Part shown: positions 48,104 to 57,490 of the stretch, piece by piece
Layout: each line of letters opens with the position of its first letter
Position numbering within the stretch: position 1 is the stretch's first letter
Assembly: GCA_021234155.1 (NCBI GenBank)
Contig: JAJEKV010000055.1
Location: 314,001-378,000 of the forward strand
DNA: 64,000 nt
From: Isoetes taiwanensis
Lineage: Eukaryota > Streptophyta > Lycopodiopsida > Isoetales > Isoetaceae
Direction of reading: 5' to 3'
Made by a program: the position numbers and the translations under genes
The notes under the pieces: generated by a model
Told to the model about the DNA's origin: nothing
Database searches by the model: none
What the model saw: the letters and a program-made list of their open reading frames with translations, nothing else

Positions 48104-48377
48104 TCACGATACTGCACGGACTGAAGTAGAGGTTGGTGTAGAGCCCTGGACTGCAGATGGACTGGAACTAGAGCTAGCAAACTGAAAAGATCTAGTACGC
48201 CAATCAATCTGTGGGTTGTGTAGCTCGAGCCAGGGCAGACCCAAGACTATTGATGCATGTGGGCTAGTGATGAGATTGAAGGAGACACTACAAGAAATTC
48301 CCTCGAACAAAACTTGAAGAGTTGTAGTATATTCTATGACTGCACCCGAGGAGATCTCACGTCCATCAATCACGCCG
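48104..48377 (-). pseudogene. Protease region of Ty3 remnant 2, C-terminal part (after the TRIM)
   Basis: The frame carries VIDGREISSGAVIEYTTTLQ, then ITSPHASIVLGLPWLELHNP (the 'ILG.pWL..h.P.idW' flap/end block typical of chromovirus-type proteases), then a Ser/Thr-rich linker toward RT. The polypeptide start reported for this frame uses TRIM sequence and is an artefact. Confidence 0.75.
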
Positions 48378-48535
48378 TGTAACGTTCCTAACTGACATGC
48401 CCTTAACCAACTGGGCAAAACCGTCTAGACGTTTATGAGTAGTCGCTTCTACCCATTTATGTCAGTGTCTCGGGAACGCCCCACAGGCACATTCAAGGTT
48501 CGAATACTCGAGCGGTCTACCATGGGCCCGTTACA
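48378..48535 (-). repeat. 3' LTR of the TRIM
   Basis: 158 bp, one difference from the other LTR (T/C in the TTTATG.CAGTG stretch). Near-identity implies recent insertion. It includes a tRNA A-box-like stretch (CCCAGTTGGTTAAGGGC, minus strand). Confidence 0.95.
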
Positions 48536-48659
48536 GTCTCTCCCACTAGAACTATACTCGTCCTCGAGCATCCAAGGCTATACCATGTCACAATGATTAT
48601 CAAGTCTTTGCAAATTACCCATACATATAGGCACCCATGGAGACCCGAACTCGAGACCT

Positions 48660-48671
48660 GCTCTGATACCA
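48660..48671 (-). promoter_or_regulatory. Primer-binding site of the TRIM (initiator-Met tRNA)
   Basis: The minus strand reads TGGTATCAGAGC, the complement of the 3' end of plant initiator-Met tRNA, two bases downstream of the 5' LTR. Confidence 0.95.
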
Positions 48672-48673
48672 AC

Positions 48674-48831
48674 TGTAACGTTCCTAACTGACATGCCCTT
48701 AACCAACTGGGCAAAACCGTCTAGACGTTTATGAGTAGTCGCTTCTACCCATTTATGCCAGTGTCTCGGGAACGCCCCACAGGCACATTCAAGGTTCGAA
48801 TACTCGAGCGGTCTACCATGGGCCCGTTACA
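48674..48831 (-). repeat. 5' LTR of the TRIM
   Basis: 158 bp, bounded by TG and CA with extended inverted ends TGTAACG/CGTTACA. Confidence 0.95.
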
Positions 48832-49020
48832 CGCTGACTGAACTAGGATGCTCAATCTTACTTCTAGGGATGGCATGCTTAGTGGCGAACGCACTATCCA
48901 TAAAGCAGGCATTTGCATTACAATCAAGTTGCGTCAATGCTTCCAACCTCCCAACCTCTGATTCCAATGATATAGAGATTGTTGACCTTATCTGATGGGA
49001 TAAGCTTGTCATGAAGCATG
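48832..49020 (-). pseudogene. Protease region of Ty3 remnant 2, N-terminal part (before the TRIM)
   Basis: The frame reads LTQLDCNANACFMDSAFATK. The retropepsin core normally has a DSGA-type catalytic motif at this place, but here it is DCNA, so the active site is lost. The frame continues to SSVSV, where the TRIM inserts. It resumes in the correct frame at VIDGREISSG on the other side (48377 downward). Confidence 0.7.
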
Positions 49021-50198
49021 CACGGAGTCTGAGAAATGACGGCTATCTGACGAGAGACTCCTACTACTCGGACCGGCCCCTGGAGTTGTTTGACTGATTT
49101 GGGCGCTTCACACGGCATCCATGCGCAATATGATCAGCTCCTCCACAGTAGAGGCAAAGATTAGCCTCTCTCTGATGCGGTTTCTCGGCAGTAGACAAGG
49201 GCCCTCGGATTGCCCGATCAATCTACATAGGCTCGGGCCCGGACCTGCTGGATTCTATAGATGGACCGGGGCAGGCGTAGCAACAGATCCTTGTGAGATT
49301 GGAAAGACATGACTACGTCTCTCTTGCCTACATCCGAAGAGCCGATTATTACAACGGACTGCAAATCTAATGGCTTCTTCTAGAGTCTGAGGGTCCTCCA
49401 TAGATAACAACATATCTTTGACATCTTCAGGTAAACCCCTTAAAAAGCAATCTCGAAGTGCAACATCATCTCAGACTGTATCTACAGCAATTTGGCAAAA
49501 TTCTGATGTATATACTGATGCCGAACAAGGGTTGAGATTGCAAAGTTTTGTGACTGCTGTGCACTGATGATCGGTGTCTCCAAAGCATGCCTTGAGTTCT
49601 GCAGTGAAGGCAACAAAATCTTGCAATTCTGGGCCTTCTTTCTCCAATAAAGGAGCAAACCAACTTAGAGCTAGCCCTGTAAGGAGGGAACCAATCAACC
49701 TAACTTATTCTTGGGTTCTTTGAGTTCCTTATTATCTGACTGCAACTACTGACAGAATGCTTAGGATCAGCGCAGGCAAGAACCAGTAAGGCATTCCGGT
49801 TCAAAATGTCATGAAGTACGCGAAAACAAGGAAAATACTTGGAGAATATGCAAGAAATACGGAGGAAATATGCCAAGATCGGGGAAGAATCTAATATATG
49901 AACAAGAATTAGGAATACAATGGCCCAAAGGTAAGCAAGAACATGAGACAGATGCCTAGAAGAAGCATGATTTCATTAATTGGAGAAAATAACGCAATTT
50001 TGAGAATTTTAAGCACACCTAATTTGCTCAAGCACCAATACTTTCACCTAGTTCTCGAGCCCAAGATACATGAGGTCACAAATATACACATATCCATACA
50101 AATTATGTGCTATACTTGTACGTGTACATGATACTTGTACAAGCTCAATAATGACCTTACAATCTACACCAATAATGAACATCAATAATTTTACTTCA

Positions 50199-50207
50199 CT
50201 ATAAAAG
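50199..50207 (+). promoter_or_regulatory. TATA box of small gene copy 1
   Basis: CTATAAAAG, 36 bp before the ATG, inside the conserved block TTTTACTT.ACTATAAAAG shared with copy 2. A 36-bp spacing puts transcription start almost at the ATG, so the mRNA would have a nearly absent leader. Confidence 0.6.
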
Positions 50208-50242
50208 CAACTCCATTCGGTGATAGAGGTCATTCATCTTCC

Positions 50243-50449
50243 ATGGCTTCCTTGCCTCCTCGTCCGGAGCACATCCGATCCTTCAAGTGCGACTTGAGCT
50301 ACAACGATCTGTGTGAATGCTATAGAAATGGTGTTAATCTTGATCCATGGCTCCAGTCCAAAGCAGATGGTTCTGCGAGTGCTTGTAGGAAGCTCATCGG
50401 GTTGTGGTCCACCTTTATTGGCTTCTTGATCAGGAGATCTTTGAGCTGA
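50243..50449 (+). CDS. Small unrecognised protein, tandem copy 1
   Basis: 68 codons: MASLPPRPEHIRSFKCDLSY, NDLCECYRNGVNLDPWLQSK and a diverged end. It aligns with copy 2 at P..HI...KC...YNDL..C...G..LDP...SK. In a frame shifted by two, both copies encode a matching tail ending ITPA.VDDE (copy 2) or ITLAGVDDE (copy 1) directly before a stop. The ancestral protein was therefore probably near 80-90 residues and the present short frames are frameshifted or spliced. No signal peptide or known domain is visible. It may be an exon pair or promoter fragment taken from a larger gene. Confidence 0.45.
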   Translation: MASLPPRPEHIRSFKCDLSYNDLCECYRNGVNLDPWLQSKADGSASACRKLIGLWSTFIGFLIRRSLS

Positions 50450-50929
50450 ATGCCATCACCTTAGCAGGTGTTGATGACGAGTGAATCGTTGAAGACTTGT
50501 GTACCTGCCAAGGATATAATAATGATATATGAGCACTTTTATAGTATGTAAGGATGTAATAAGCATAATCAATGTTATCAGTGATGATTACTGTATCTGT
50601 TAAGGATATAATAATGATATGAGCACCTATGAACTATGTAAGGATGTAATAGCACAATGAATATTATCTGATGTATCACACCTGAGTATAGTGTAAGGTT
50701 GTGCTCTTCGACCTCCACTTTATTTGCAAGCAGTCCCTAATGTCAATCACACCTAAATTACTCAAGCACAAATACTTTTACCTTAGTAAAATCCACAAAG
50801 CATGTTTTCACTTGATACACATATCCATACAAAATATGCATTATACTTGTACGTATACATGAGTCTTACATACGCTCAATAATGGCGTTATAGTCTACCC
50901 CAATAATTCACATCAATAATTTTACTTGA

Positions 50930-50938
50930 CTATAAAAG
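50930..50938 (+). promoter_or_regulatory. TATA box of small gene copy 2
   Basis: CTATAAAAG with the same 36-bp spacing to its ATG (50974) as in copy 1; the only conserved stretch without indels between the units is TATA-to-ATG. Confidence 0.6.
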
Positions 50939-50973
50939 AAGCTCACTTCGGGGCTAGAGGTCATTCACCTCCC

Positions 50974-51234
50974 ATGGATTTTTCGCCTTCTTCTGTTCAC
51001 CACATCGAGGCGATCAAGTGCTCAATGAACTACAATGATCTTGTCGGTTGCCTAGATAGGGGTATTCTTCTTGATCCTACACCGCGATCCAAAGCTATGG
51101 GGCTGAGAGATTGCCCTGGGCTAATTCGTGTTATGATCCACCTCATTTGGCTTCCTGCGCCAATAGCTATGAGATATCAGGGATCACTCCTGCAGCTGTT
51201 GATGATGAATGAATCACATTCAAAGATTGTATAA
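50974..51234 (+). CDS. Small unrecognised protein, tandem copy 2
   Basis: The start is placed at 50974 (MDFSPSSVHHIEAIKCSMNY) because it aligns with the ATG of copy 1. An upstream in-frame ATG at 50926 would overlap the TATA box. The body reads NDLVGCLDRGILLDPTPRSK and then diverges. A tail in another frame, SYEISGITPAAVDDE then stop, matches copy 1. Function unknown. Confidence 0.45.
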   Translation: MDFSPSSVHHIEAIKCSMNYNDLVGCLDRGILLDPTPRSKAMGLRDCPGLIRVMIHLIWLPAPIAMRYQGSLLQLLMMNESHSKIV

Positions 51235-51425
51235 GCGTAAGAGCTCTTGTGTTAAGATGAAAAATGCAGAGGCGTAATGAATAATAACTAGTCTATTGTA
51301 ACTTGCATGTTATATATGATATAGTAATTATGTAAAAGAGCATTGCATACCTCAAGAGTTCTCATCATCGTCGTTAGCTTCTTTAGCCAATAATTCTTGC
51401 AACTGAGCCCCCACACTCTTGGGGA

Positions 51426-53871
51426 TCACCGGTGACAACGGCTTTGGTCTCTACGCCCCAACCAGTAGTCTATTGTTTTCAAATGTTGGTAGCGTGGCGG
51501 GTCATTAGGATTGGGTCTCCAATTCTTGCTCCAGCAATCCCTATCTTGCATTGCATATGAGGTTCCCTTTTCGCAACAAGGCTCAAACCAAGAGACAAAC
51601 ACCTCTTCGTAACGTGGGAGATTAGGGTCCTCTATTGGGTCCTCTTCGGCAAAAGCCATCCACGTAGGGCAATTATCATGTGGCCTGATTAGCAAGAGCA
51701 TTCCTTTCTCGACATCTTGGTAGGGGTCGAATATTTCAACTCGGTTCTTGGGTCTAGCCGAGAAAGGCCCTCGTAATGAGATGCTTCAATGTGCTCATCC
51801 ACAAACACGTTTTCGGGTTCTTCCAATGCACTTTGCACGGTCTTTGGGCCAGAAATCTGAATGACATGACTCTACGGGTTGCACGTCCCCAAGCACTTTC
51901 AGCAACAAGGTGAACCAGTAGTCAATAACTTCATTCATATATGTGTTCGACCATGAGTTATCGCCAGCTCTAGAAATAGCTGCCCAGTGCATCATGTACT
52001 TGGCAATAGAAGCTCTCAATGCTAAAACTATCTATCTATCTATCTATCTATCTTTCAAGCTCCCATATGGCTGTACGACCTTAGGTGACCCTCTCGGAAT
52101 TATAGGTAAACCTTGGGCATCCTCCTTCCACATTTCCGATTCCTTTTCGGGAGCCACTCCCTATGCCCTGGCCTCATCTTGTAGAACATTAGTGGCCATC
52201 CATCCTTCATGCAGAACTTGAAGAGTAGAGGTTCCAAATGACCACATAAACGGTCCTTCTTATCAGGGATAAAACCTTTCATGAATTCCTTCCAATTAGG
52301 AACCTCTGACACAAGGTAAGGTGAAGGAGACTTTGAACTACACTGCCTGAAGAGTTGCATAAGCTCTGGAATAGTCAATGCATCTGATCTTCTCATTAGA
52401 GTAGAGTAGTTTCCAAAGAGGGCATCTATGTCATCGTGGGTGTGTCCAACCATCATGAATCCCAGCTGCAGTTGATCAAAGACACCTAACCAAACCAAGT
52501 ATGACAAGTAAGAGAAAAGATATCTATTCTTATTTTGACCTGAGCAATTATCTAGCTGCAAGTAAAGCCTCCTAGGCAACTTGTTCGGTACCATAGGGCC
52601 CTTGATAGGAGGCATAAAATCATTTATACTGCCATTTACCATTTTTGTCCTAAGGGCATCTGTGTTTAAAATTGCTCCACCCCAGCAGCTTTCAGGACGA
52701 TCTGTATCTCTCAAATGGCCCCAATTATCCTCAGATTTATTCTCCAGTGTCTTCAAGGTATGATTCAAGGATCCCACATGAAAATTAGAATCATCAGGCC
52801 AGAGGTCCAGTGAGAAGTGGCCCGAGGCACCTATACCATGCCCGTGCATGAGAGCACCTGTAACACTCACCTTCAGTCGTTCACCCCTCCATACAGACTT
52901 TGCTAGCTTTTCTAGACGAGGGACCATGGTCTTATTCTGATCCATCTTGTCATGTATAATGGTTAAAGCGTGCTTTCGGGGAGATCTATGAGACAAAGCT
53001 CTCCGGGACCCGATAAAGGCTCCTACATGAAATCTGGGCCGTCATATGTGATTTTCTCTCCATTGCAAGTATCTTTCTTTCATTTGGATCTCTGGTCTTA
53101 GCAAGCTTTTCCTTTATGTCAATACAGGTGTTACACTTAGAAAATGCTATCCTCTTAGCTATTGCCACCTCTGAATGATTCTCTTTCCAAAAGTGCATTT
53201 AAAGGACGAAGGAGAAATATGCTTGCCTCTGTCATCTCTCAGAACGGTAATATCTACTTCTTGGTGTATATCCTTCTTAGTCAAGGCCCGAAGGTAGCCT
53301 CTTAACATTTTGTTCGCTACCCTCGCGTAATTTCGTAATTTTCCGGCGGTGTGGCATCGTCTGCATTTTCATCTATGAACATAGATAGCACAGCATTGCC
53401 AGCCAAAGTATGAGACCTTGGCTTCTTAGAACCACTATTTCCGTGCTCACAAATTCTGTGGCCATCATTGAAGAGCTTCTTCCACTTGTAAAAAGTGGAA
53501 ATGGGTATGCCATAGGCTTTATGCCATGCTTTCACGCTTTTGTTTGTTATTCAACATCGGTTCGCGGACTACACGGGACTACCGAGCAAAGATCTAGCAT
53601 GTTATATGCAAAGGTTGTGCGCTCCGAGGACTTCATGTTCCAGTAAAAGGTTCTCATGCAAGCTATCTCCTTGGATGTAAAATTTGCACAAGCATCTTTT
53701 CATGCAAAGACATGTTGATGACATGAAGTCTAAAATAGCCTCAAAGACTAGTTTTTCTTTCACATTTGGTGCAGGCTTTGGGCGTGTCCTAGGTCTCCGA
53801 TTGACCATGCGGTAAGGTCTCTTTTGTGATGCCAATTTCGGGTCTAATGGAATAAGGTTCATTCTCCACAT
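51426..53871 (-). pseudogene. DUF7869-like protein (possible RNase H-fold transposase relative), broken into several frames
   Basis: The best block (52996-52100, 298 codons open) has DKMDQNKTMVPRL (D at 19), GASGHFSLDLWPDD, LYLQLDNCSGQNKNRYLFSY (D149) and GFMMVGHTHDDIDALFG (185-194). This is the pattern of an uncharacterised family met in seed-free plants and animals. The three spaced acidic positions (DQNK, LDNC, HDDID) look like an RNase H-fold DDE site, which is inference. Upstream are a Cys motif block with SKCNTCIDIKEKLAKTRDPN and HMTAQISCRSLYRVPESF, a helix-turn-helix-like YGIPISTFYKWKKLFNDG, and an N-terminal basic part. Downstream (51701-51426) is LIRPHDNCPTWMAFAEEDPI with RYEEVFVSWFEPC. 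Parts lie in different frames: one frameshift near 52990 and breaks near 53600, 53300 and 52050. No terminal repeats were identified. Confidence 0.7.
52028..52052. repeat. (CTAT)n microsatellite inside the DUF7869-like gene
   Basis: Six uninterrupted CTAT units. It separates the C-terminal block (52019 and below) from the main open frame, so its expansion probably helped break the gene. Confidence 0.9.
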
Positions 53872-54654
53872 CCTTCTCCTTCACCGCAACCCGAGAGTAG
53901 AAACCGGAATGTTATCAACGCGAGCACGAAGGCTATGGGCCATCTTACAAGGTCATGCGGTTGGGGCATTTCACACCGGCTTGGCGGTAAGATAGAGATC
54001 TTTTCGGGCATTGGAAATAGGCTCATGATAGTAGCCTTTTATCGAGCCTTCCCCTAACTTCACGCCAAGAACATCATGGTTTGGATCGCAAAAAAACGAT
54101 AACACCACACCCGTAAGCCATGTGGCAAGCATTCATGCATGAGTGTGCATGCCTTCTCAATTAACTCATCTCTAGAAAGACCTTGCACATGATTCGCGTC
54201 TCATTATTGCCTAATCTCTCATTGCCTCCGACCTGCCAGGTTTATGCGTTTTAATGTCATCACGGTGGTGCAAACTTCTTCCTCTCTCACAAGCCGACCA
54301 GCAATGTCCTTCTTGTACCACAACACAAAACACCCTACGGCTTCACCAATTTTTTTCTATTTCCATTTCGGGGAATTGGTAGTGGCAACCGTCCATCCAA
54401 AACATTCACAATCAAACAACCACCATACCCTCGGGACAATCAATTGTGATGGCGCCAAATTGTGGACTCTTCCTTACGCCACCTTTTTCCCCAGATAAAG
54501 CGAGATTACATCCGCCATCCTACAAACAAGAGATCGTGAACATCGCGGCCGCGATGTTTGTAAGCAAATAGAGCTCTGTTTAAAAAGTTCTAGTACAAAA
54601 CGACAATTGGGAACTAAAAAAATGCTAAGGACTTTCGCCACCGCGATCTTATCG

Positions 54655-54862
54655 AGCATTGGCAAGAACGCGGTCGCGCTTTCTGCAAGCATCCACACTA
54701 GCTGTTTAGTTAAGAACTCGGATATATCTTTCTCTCAGAGTCGAAAACACATGTCGAGATTAGCATGTGGTTTCGACTCATACTGATAAATATATCGGGG
54801 TTCTTAACTAAATAGCAAGTGTAGATGGTTGAAGATATCGCGACCGCGATCTCGTCGAGCAC
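54655..54862. repeat. Long near-perfect hairpin (about 100-bp arms, ~10-nt loop)
   Basis: Left arm 54655-54753 and right arm 54763-54862 are inverse complements. The inner 65 bp pair at roughly 85% (for example GTTTAGTTAAGAAC opposite GTTCTTAACTAAAT; TTTCGACTC opposite GAGTCGAAAA). The outer part pairs through an ATCGCGGTCGCG-type block. The loop is about TCGAGATTAG. There are a few mismatches and small asymmetric loops. It could be a foldback MITE or a precursor of small RNAs. No known conserved plant miRNA sequence is in the arms. Confidence 0.8.
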
Positions 54863-55906
54863 AAGAGTTAAAGCAGTGACTTCCACACTAAAGCATTACT
54901 CTTACCTCACAGGTCTCGAAATGGTGGCGTCAACGTCTCCTTGTAGCCAATGACCCGTCAGAAGCTGCAGTGCCGCCAAAACATGTTTTGTATCATCCAC
55001 AAGCAGAAAGAAAGCATATATTTAAAACACGTGAACATTGTGTAATAAACACAGCAGAGTGCACAGGTTTGCTGAGAACATCTATTTTTAAATATTCTAA
55101 TCCAAAATATCAGCAGGTATCTTATCAATCCATATATTAAATAGTGATGTTTCAGTAGAATCAATTCAATGCCGAGAACCCTGTAAGGAAATATTCTTTA
55201 AGGAAGAATTATGTATTATTGATCATGAACTATCAGCACATTCTTAACAGGTTGTAGTTATCAATGAAATTTATTGGAACATTAACTTTCAGTTCACTTC
55301 ACTGAGAGATAGGCATCAGGATAGCCCTTTTACCTCGCCCAAAAGACTAAATTCGATGCAGTGGAAGAAATCGAAATGTATAGCGGCGCAGTGCAAGCGG
55401 ATTATCAGCGCCCTTGTCAGCGCCTTCAATTGATGCGGGATTCTGCAACAAAACCTTGGGAGAACTTGGCACAGCTTAGGCGCAGCTCGAGCGTCTCCGA
55501 GATCTTGCAAAACAAACAAATTTGAATTGGCTTTTCCCGCTTTCACTCTAAATGTTTGTTACCGAATTCAAATTTTCCTGTCGCTGTCCATCCCTAATCT
55601 AGTGTCTTTTTCAGGCCTTTATGGCTGCTTAACATGTCAGGTTCATTTAATTAACTGACTGTACGCGAGAAATTTGAACGCGGACGTCCAAGTCGATAAA
55701 GAGCTCTAGTACGGATTGCATGCTTTTTGTGTTGGGTATTTTCGCACGGACGCATTTATGGCCGTTAATCAATACAGCCGGCCGGCCGGTAATTAATACA
55801 ACCGGCGTGTAATTAATGCGCCCGCACGTACAGCGTCATTATGGCTGGCACGACAATCAACGCATCATTATGCTTGGCGGGCATTTAATTTCCGCGGCCG
55901 CATTTC

Positions 55907-55914
55907 TATATAAA
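55907..55914 (+). promoter_or_regulatory. TATA box for the gene at 56060
   Basis: TATATAAA in the context CATTTCTATATAAATTTACG, followed by a CATCTCATCTCATCTCA stretch (likely start region), 146 bp upstream of the ATG. Upstream are two TAATTAAT repeats with CCGGC-rich flanks, giving the look of a real plant promoter. Confidence 0.6.
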
Positions 55915-56059
55915 TTTACGGCCATCCATCTCATCTCATCTCAGAGAATTTCCAGCGCCCGCGAATTCTTCAAGCGCCTAGCGCCTTCGAGCTTGCAGCG
56001 GCTTAAAGAACCTTCCTTAAACAACCGGAATTTCGTTCTCAGCCAGCGCCCGCGATCCC

Positions 56060-57490
56060 ATGGCACCTAAGGACTCCCTCAGAGAAGGTAAATCCTAACA
56101 TTAGTTTCAAAGCAAGATCGCGCCGCGATCTTGCTTATTAGATTTTGTAATGTTTTGATTGTTGTAGGCGCCGCAAATAAGATCGCGACCGCGGTCTTTG
56201 CTGAAAACATAGGTTTTCTTTTGTTGCCTCGCTTACGCCACACAACAAACGCGCCTTGATGTTGTGGAGTAGTAGTATAGTAAGTTCGGCGGGGATCGCC
56301 ACCGGTGTGTTCGTGAGCGATGATTTTGTTTTCTTGCCACGCTTATTTGCTAGCACAACATCGCGGCCGCGTGGTTCTCTTGAGTAGTTTATATTTTTCA
56401 TTGTATAACATTATGCAACCTATCAGGCACTCACCAGAGGCTTTTGTTTACAGCCCTCGCTCTGTTTCGTGGATCGGATGTCGAACCCATCCGTATTATA
56501 ACCCCCTCTAATGAAAGGAAATGGTGTATAGAGATTGCACAAGCAATACCCACATTCGTGGCGGCCCTTGAAAGGACTGTGCCTATTCTGCGCTTTGGAA
56601 AGAAAACCCGGAGGGCGTTGAACAAGTTGGCATAGTGGTGGCAATGTGGGAAGGCACGAAGAACAATGTGCAAGATGCTATCATATGCAGCATCGAGGAC
56701 ACACACCAATTGCAGTTCCTGGAATACATTCTGAAATGGCGCAATTATGACCCATCTATGATGACGATGACCAAAATGAACAAGCCGACCAATGAGGAAA
56801 AAACGTCCCAACATCGGCTAAGGGTTATGGGTGGGTGTTGCCATCTTACTGAATCTCTCCCTTTGTCGGTATAAAGGGAAACAGAGACATCTTGGTAGGG
56901 TTCTTGGCATGCGAAATGGTTTGTCCATTGGACAAGAAGCCTCCGGCAAAGGCTTCAGAAAGCAGTTCGGGACGAGAAAATGCCCTCGGTGATGGACACC
57001 AATTGGCTCAGAGCCGTGGCCAAGAAAAAAAGTGTGAAGCCAATTGCTACTTTGGGAGAGCCTTCAGCATCAAAAAAAGTTGTTGAAGAACCACAATCCA
57101 CCATAAACCCCTCCGGTATTATTAACCCTACTCTTCCTCTTGCTTTAAAGGCCCCAGATAGCACTACATCTGGTGGATTTATTCCAAAAAAACTTACTAC
57201 TTTCAAAATAAACCTTAGAAATCTGAACACTGACGATAGCCCGCAGCCTAGCAATTCTCAAACCCCCCCTTCTGTTACGGAAGCCTCTTCTACTAAGTTG
57301 TTGACATGGCCACACGCACCTGCCATTCCAGTCGAGTTGAAGTTCAATCCGGAAGAGGAACGCAAGATGGCAGAGCAGACCACTCAAAAGCTTGAACAGT
57401 TTAAACGGTTTTACCCCTTAGGGGTTAATTGGTTTACCAAGATTTCTATTTTTTATTGTGAACCTACACCAGCAAACCTGACACACCGAA
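56060..57490 (+). CDS. Unrecognised gene with TATA promoter and one clear intron; later part broken and cut by an LTR
   Basis: Exon 1 (56060-56087) encodes MAPKDSLRE and ends GAAG|GTAAAT. Exon 2 starts at 56427 after TATCAG and joins in phase, giving THQRLLFTALALFRGSDVEP, IRIITPSNERKWCIEIAQAI and ALERTVPILRFGKKTRRALN, to a TAG at 56635 (78 residues). From 56636 another frame continues without a gap: VVAMWEGTKNNVQDAIICSI and LQFLEYILKWRNYDPSMM. A further frame (56980-57490) gives KMPSVMDTNWLRAVAKKK, a Thr/Pro/Ser-rich stretch and LKFNPEEERKMAEQTTQKLE. So either a frameshift lies near 56635 plus an intron at about 56850-56960, or these are separate pieces. The last frame ends at TGTGACGTCCCC, where LTR-like DNA begins. 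I know no family for it. Confidence 0.45.

Larger units (their letters stand above)
48378..48831 (-). mobile_element. Intact TRIM (miniature LTR retrotransposon), 454 bp
   Basis: Two direct 158-bp LTRs (48378-48535 and 48674-48831) differ at one position. Each LTR starts TGTAACG and ends CGTTACA. Reading on the minus strand, the 5' LTR (48831-48674) is followed after 2 nt by TGGTATCAGAGC, the primer-binding site for initiator-Met tRNA. A 138-bp internal part follows and then a purine tract AGTGGGAGAGAC right before the 3' LTR. Target duplication: CGCCG versus CGCTG on the plus strand (4 of 5). No coding capacity. It sits inside the protease frame of Ty3 remnant 2, whose frame resumes correctly across the insertion. 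It must be moved by another element's proteins. Confidence 0.95.
47109..49750 (-). mobile_element. Ty3/gypsy LTR retrotransposon remnant 2 (gag-PR-RT, truncated)
   Basis: Minus-strand order: gag fragment (49698-49471: FVAFTAELKACFGDTDHQCT), CCHC knuckle CLYCGGADHIAHGC (about 49118-49159), protease region, a proline/serine-rich linker with repeated GAG/CAG-type codons (47900-48110), and RT (47800-47110). The RT carries KYKDFDDIFY and [20 protein letters not shown], so the YLDD catalytic site is intact here. Reading stops inside the palm/thumb at about 47110. RNase H and integrase are missing. The copy is split by the TRIM at 48378-48831. No LTR of its own was found. Confidence 0.85.
50009..51340 (+). 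repeat. Tandem duplication of a promoter plus small gene (~732-bp period)
   Basis: Sequence from 50014 matches sequence from 50748 over at least 450 bp, including an upstream ACACATATCCATACAAA.TAT block, GTACATGA, the TATA box, the start codon and a C-terminal tail. Offsets are 734 bp upstream of the TATA and 731 bp from the TATA to the ATG. Each unit ends with AAGGATGTAATA-like sequence. The two units have diverged by many substitutions, so the duplication is old, yet the promoter spacing is conserved exactly. Confidence 0.85.
54539..56375. repeat. Cluster of GATCGCG/CGCGATC palindromes in a CpG-rich island
   Basis: Repeated palindromes share the core ATCGCGnnCGCGAT: AACATCGCGGCCGCGATGTT (54539), AACGCGGTCGCG (54667), ATCGCGACCGCGAT (54837), a 25-bp one with AGCAAGATCGCG arms (56111-56135), AAGATCGCGACCGCGGTCTT (56179) and ACATCGCGGCCGCG (56359). 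They occur nowhere else in the window, which is AT-rich and CpG-poor. They surround the hairpin, the promoter and the first intron of the gene at 56060. Confidence 0.75.

Noticed and set aside
48378-48831. Cassandra-type TRIM (5S rRNA in LTR)
   Set aside because: The LTR has a tRNA A-box-like stretch but no 5S internal promoter order, and the B-box-like word is on the opposite strand.
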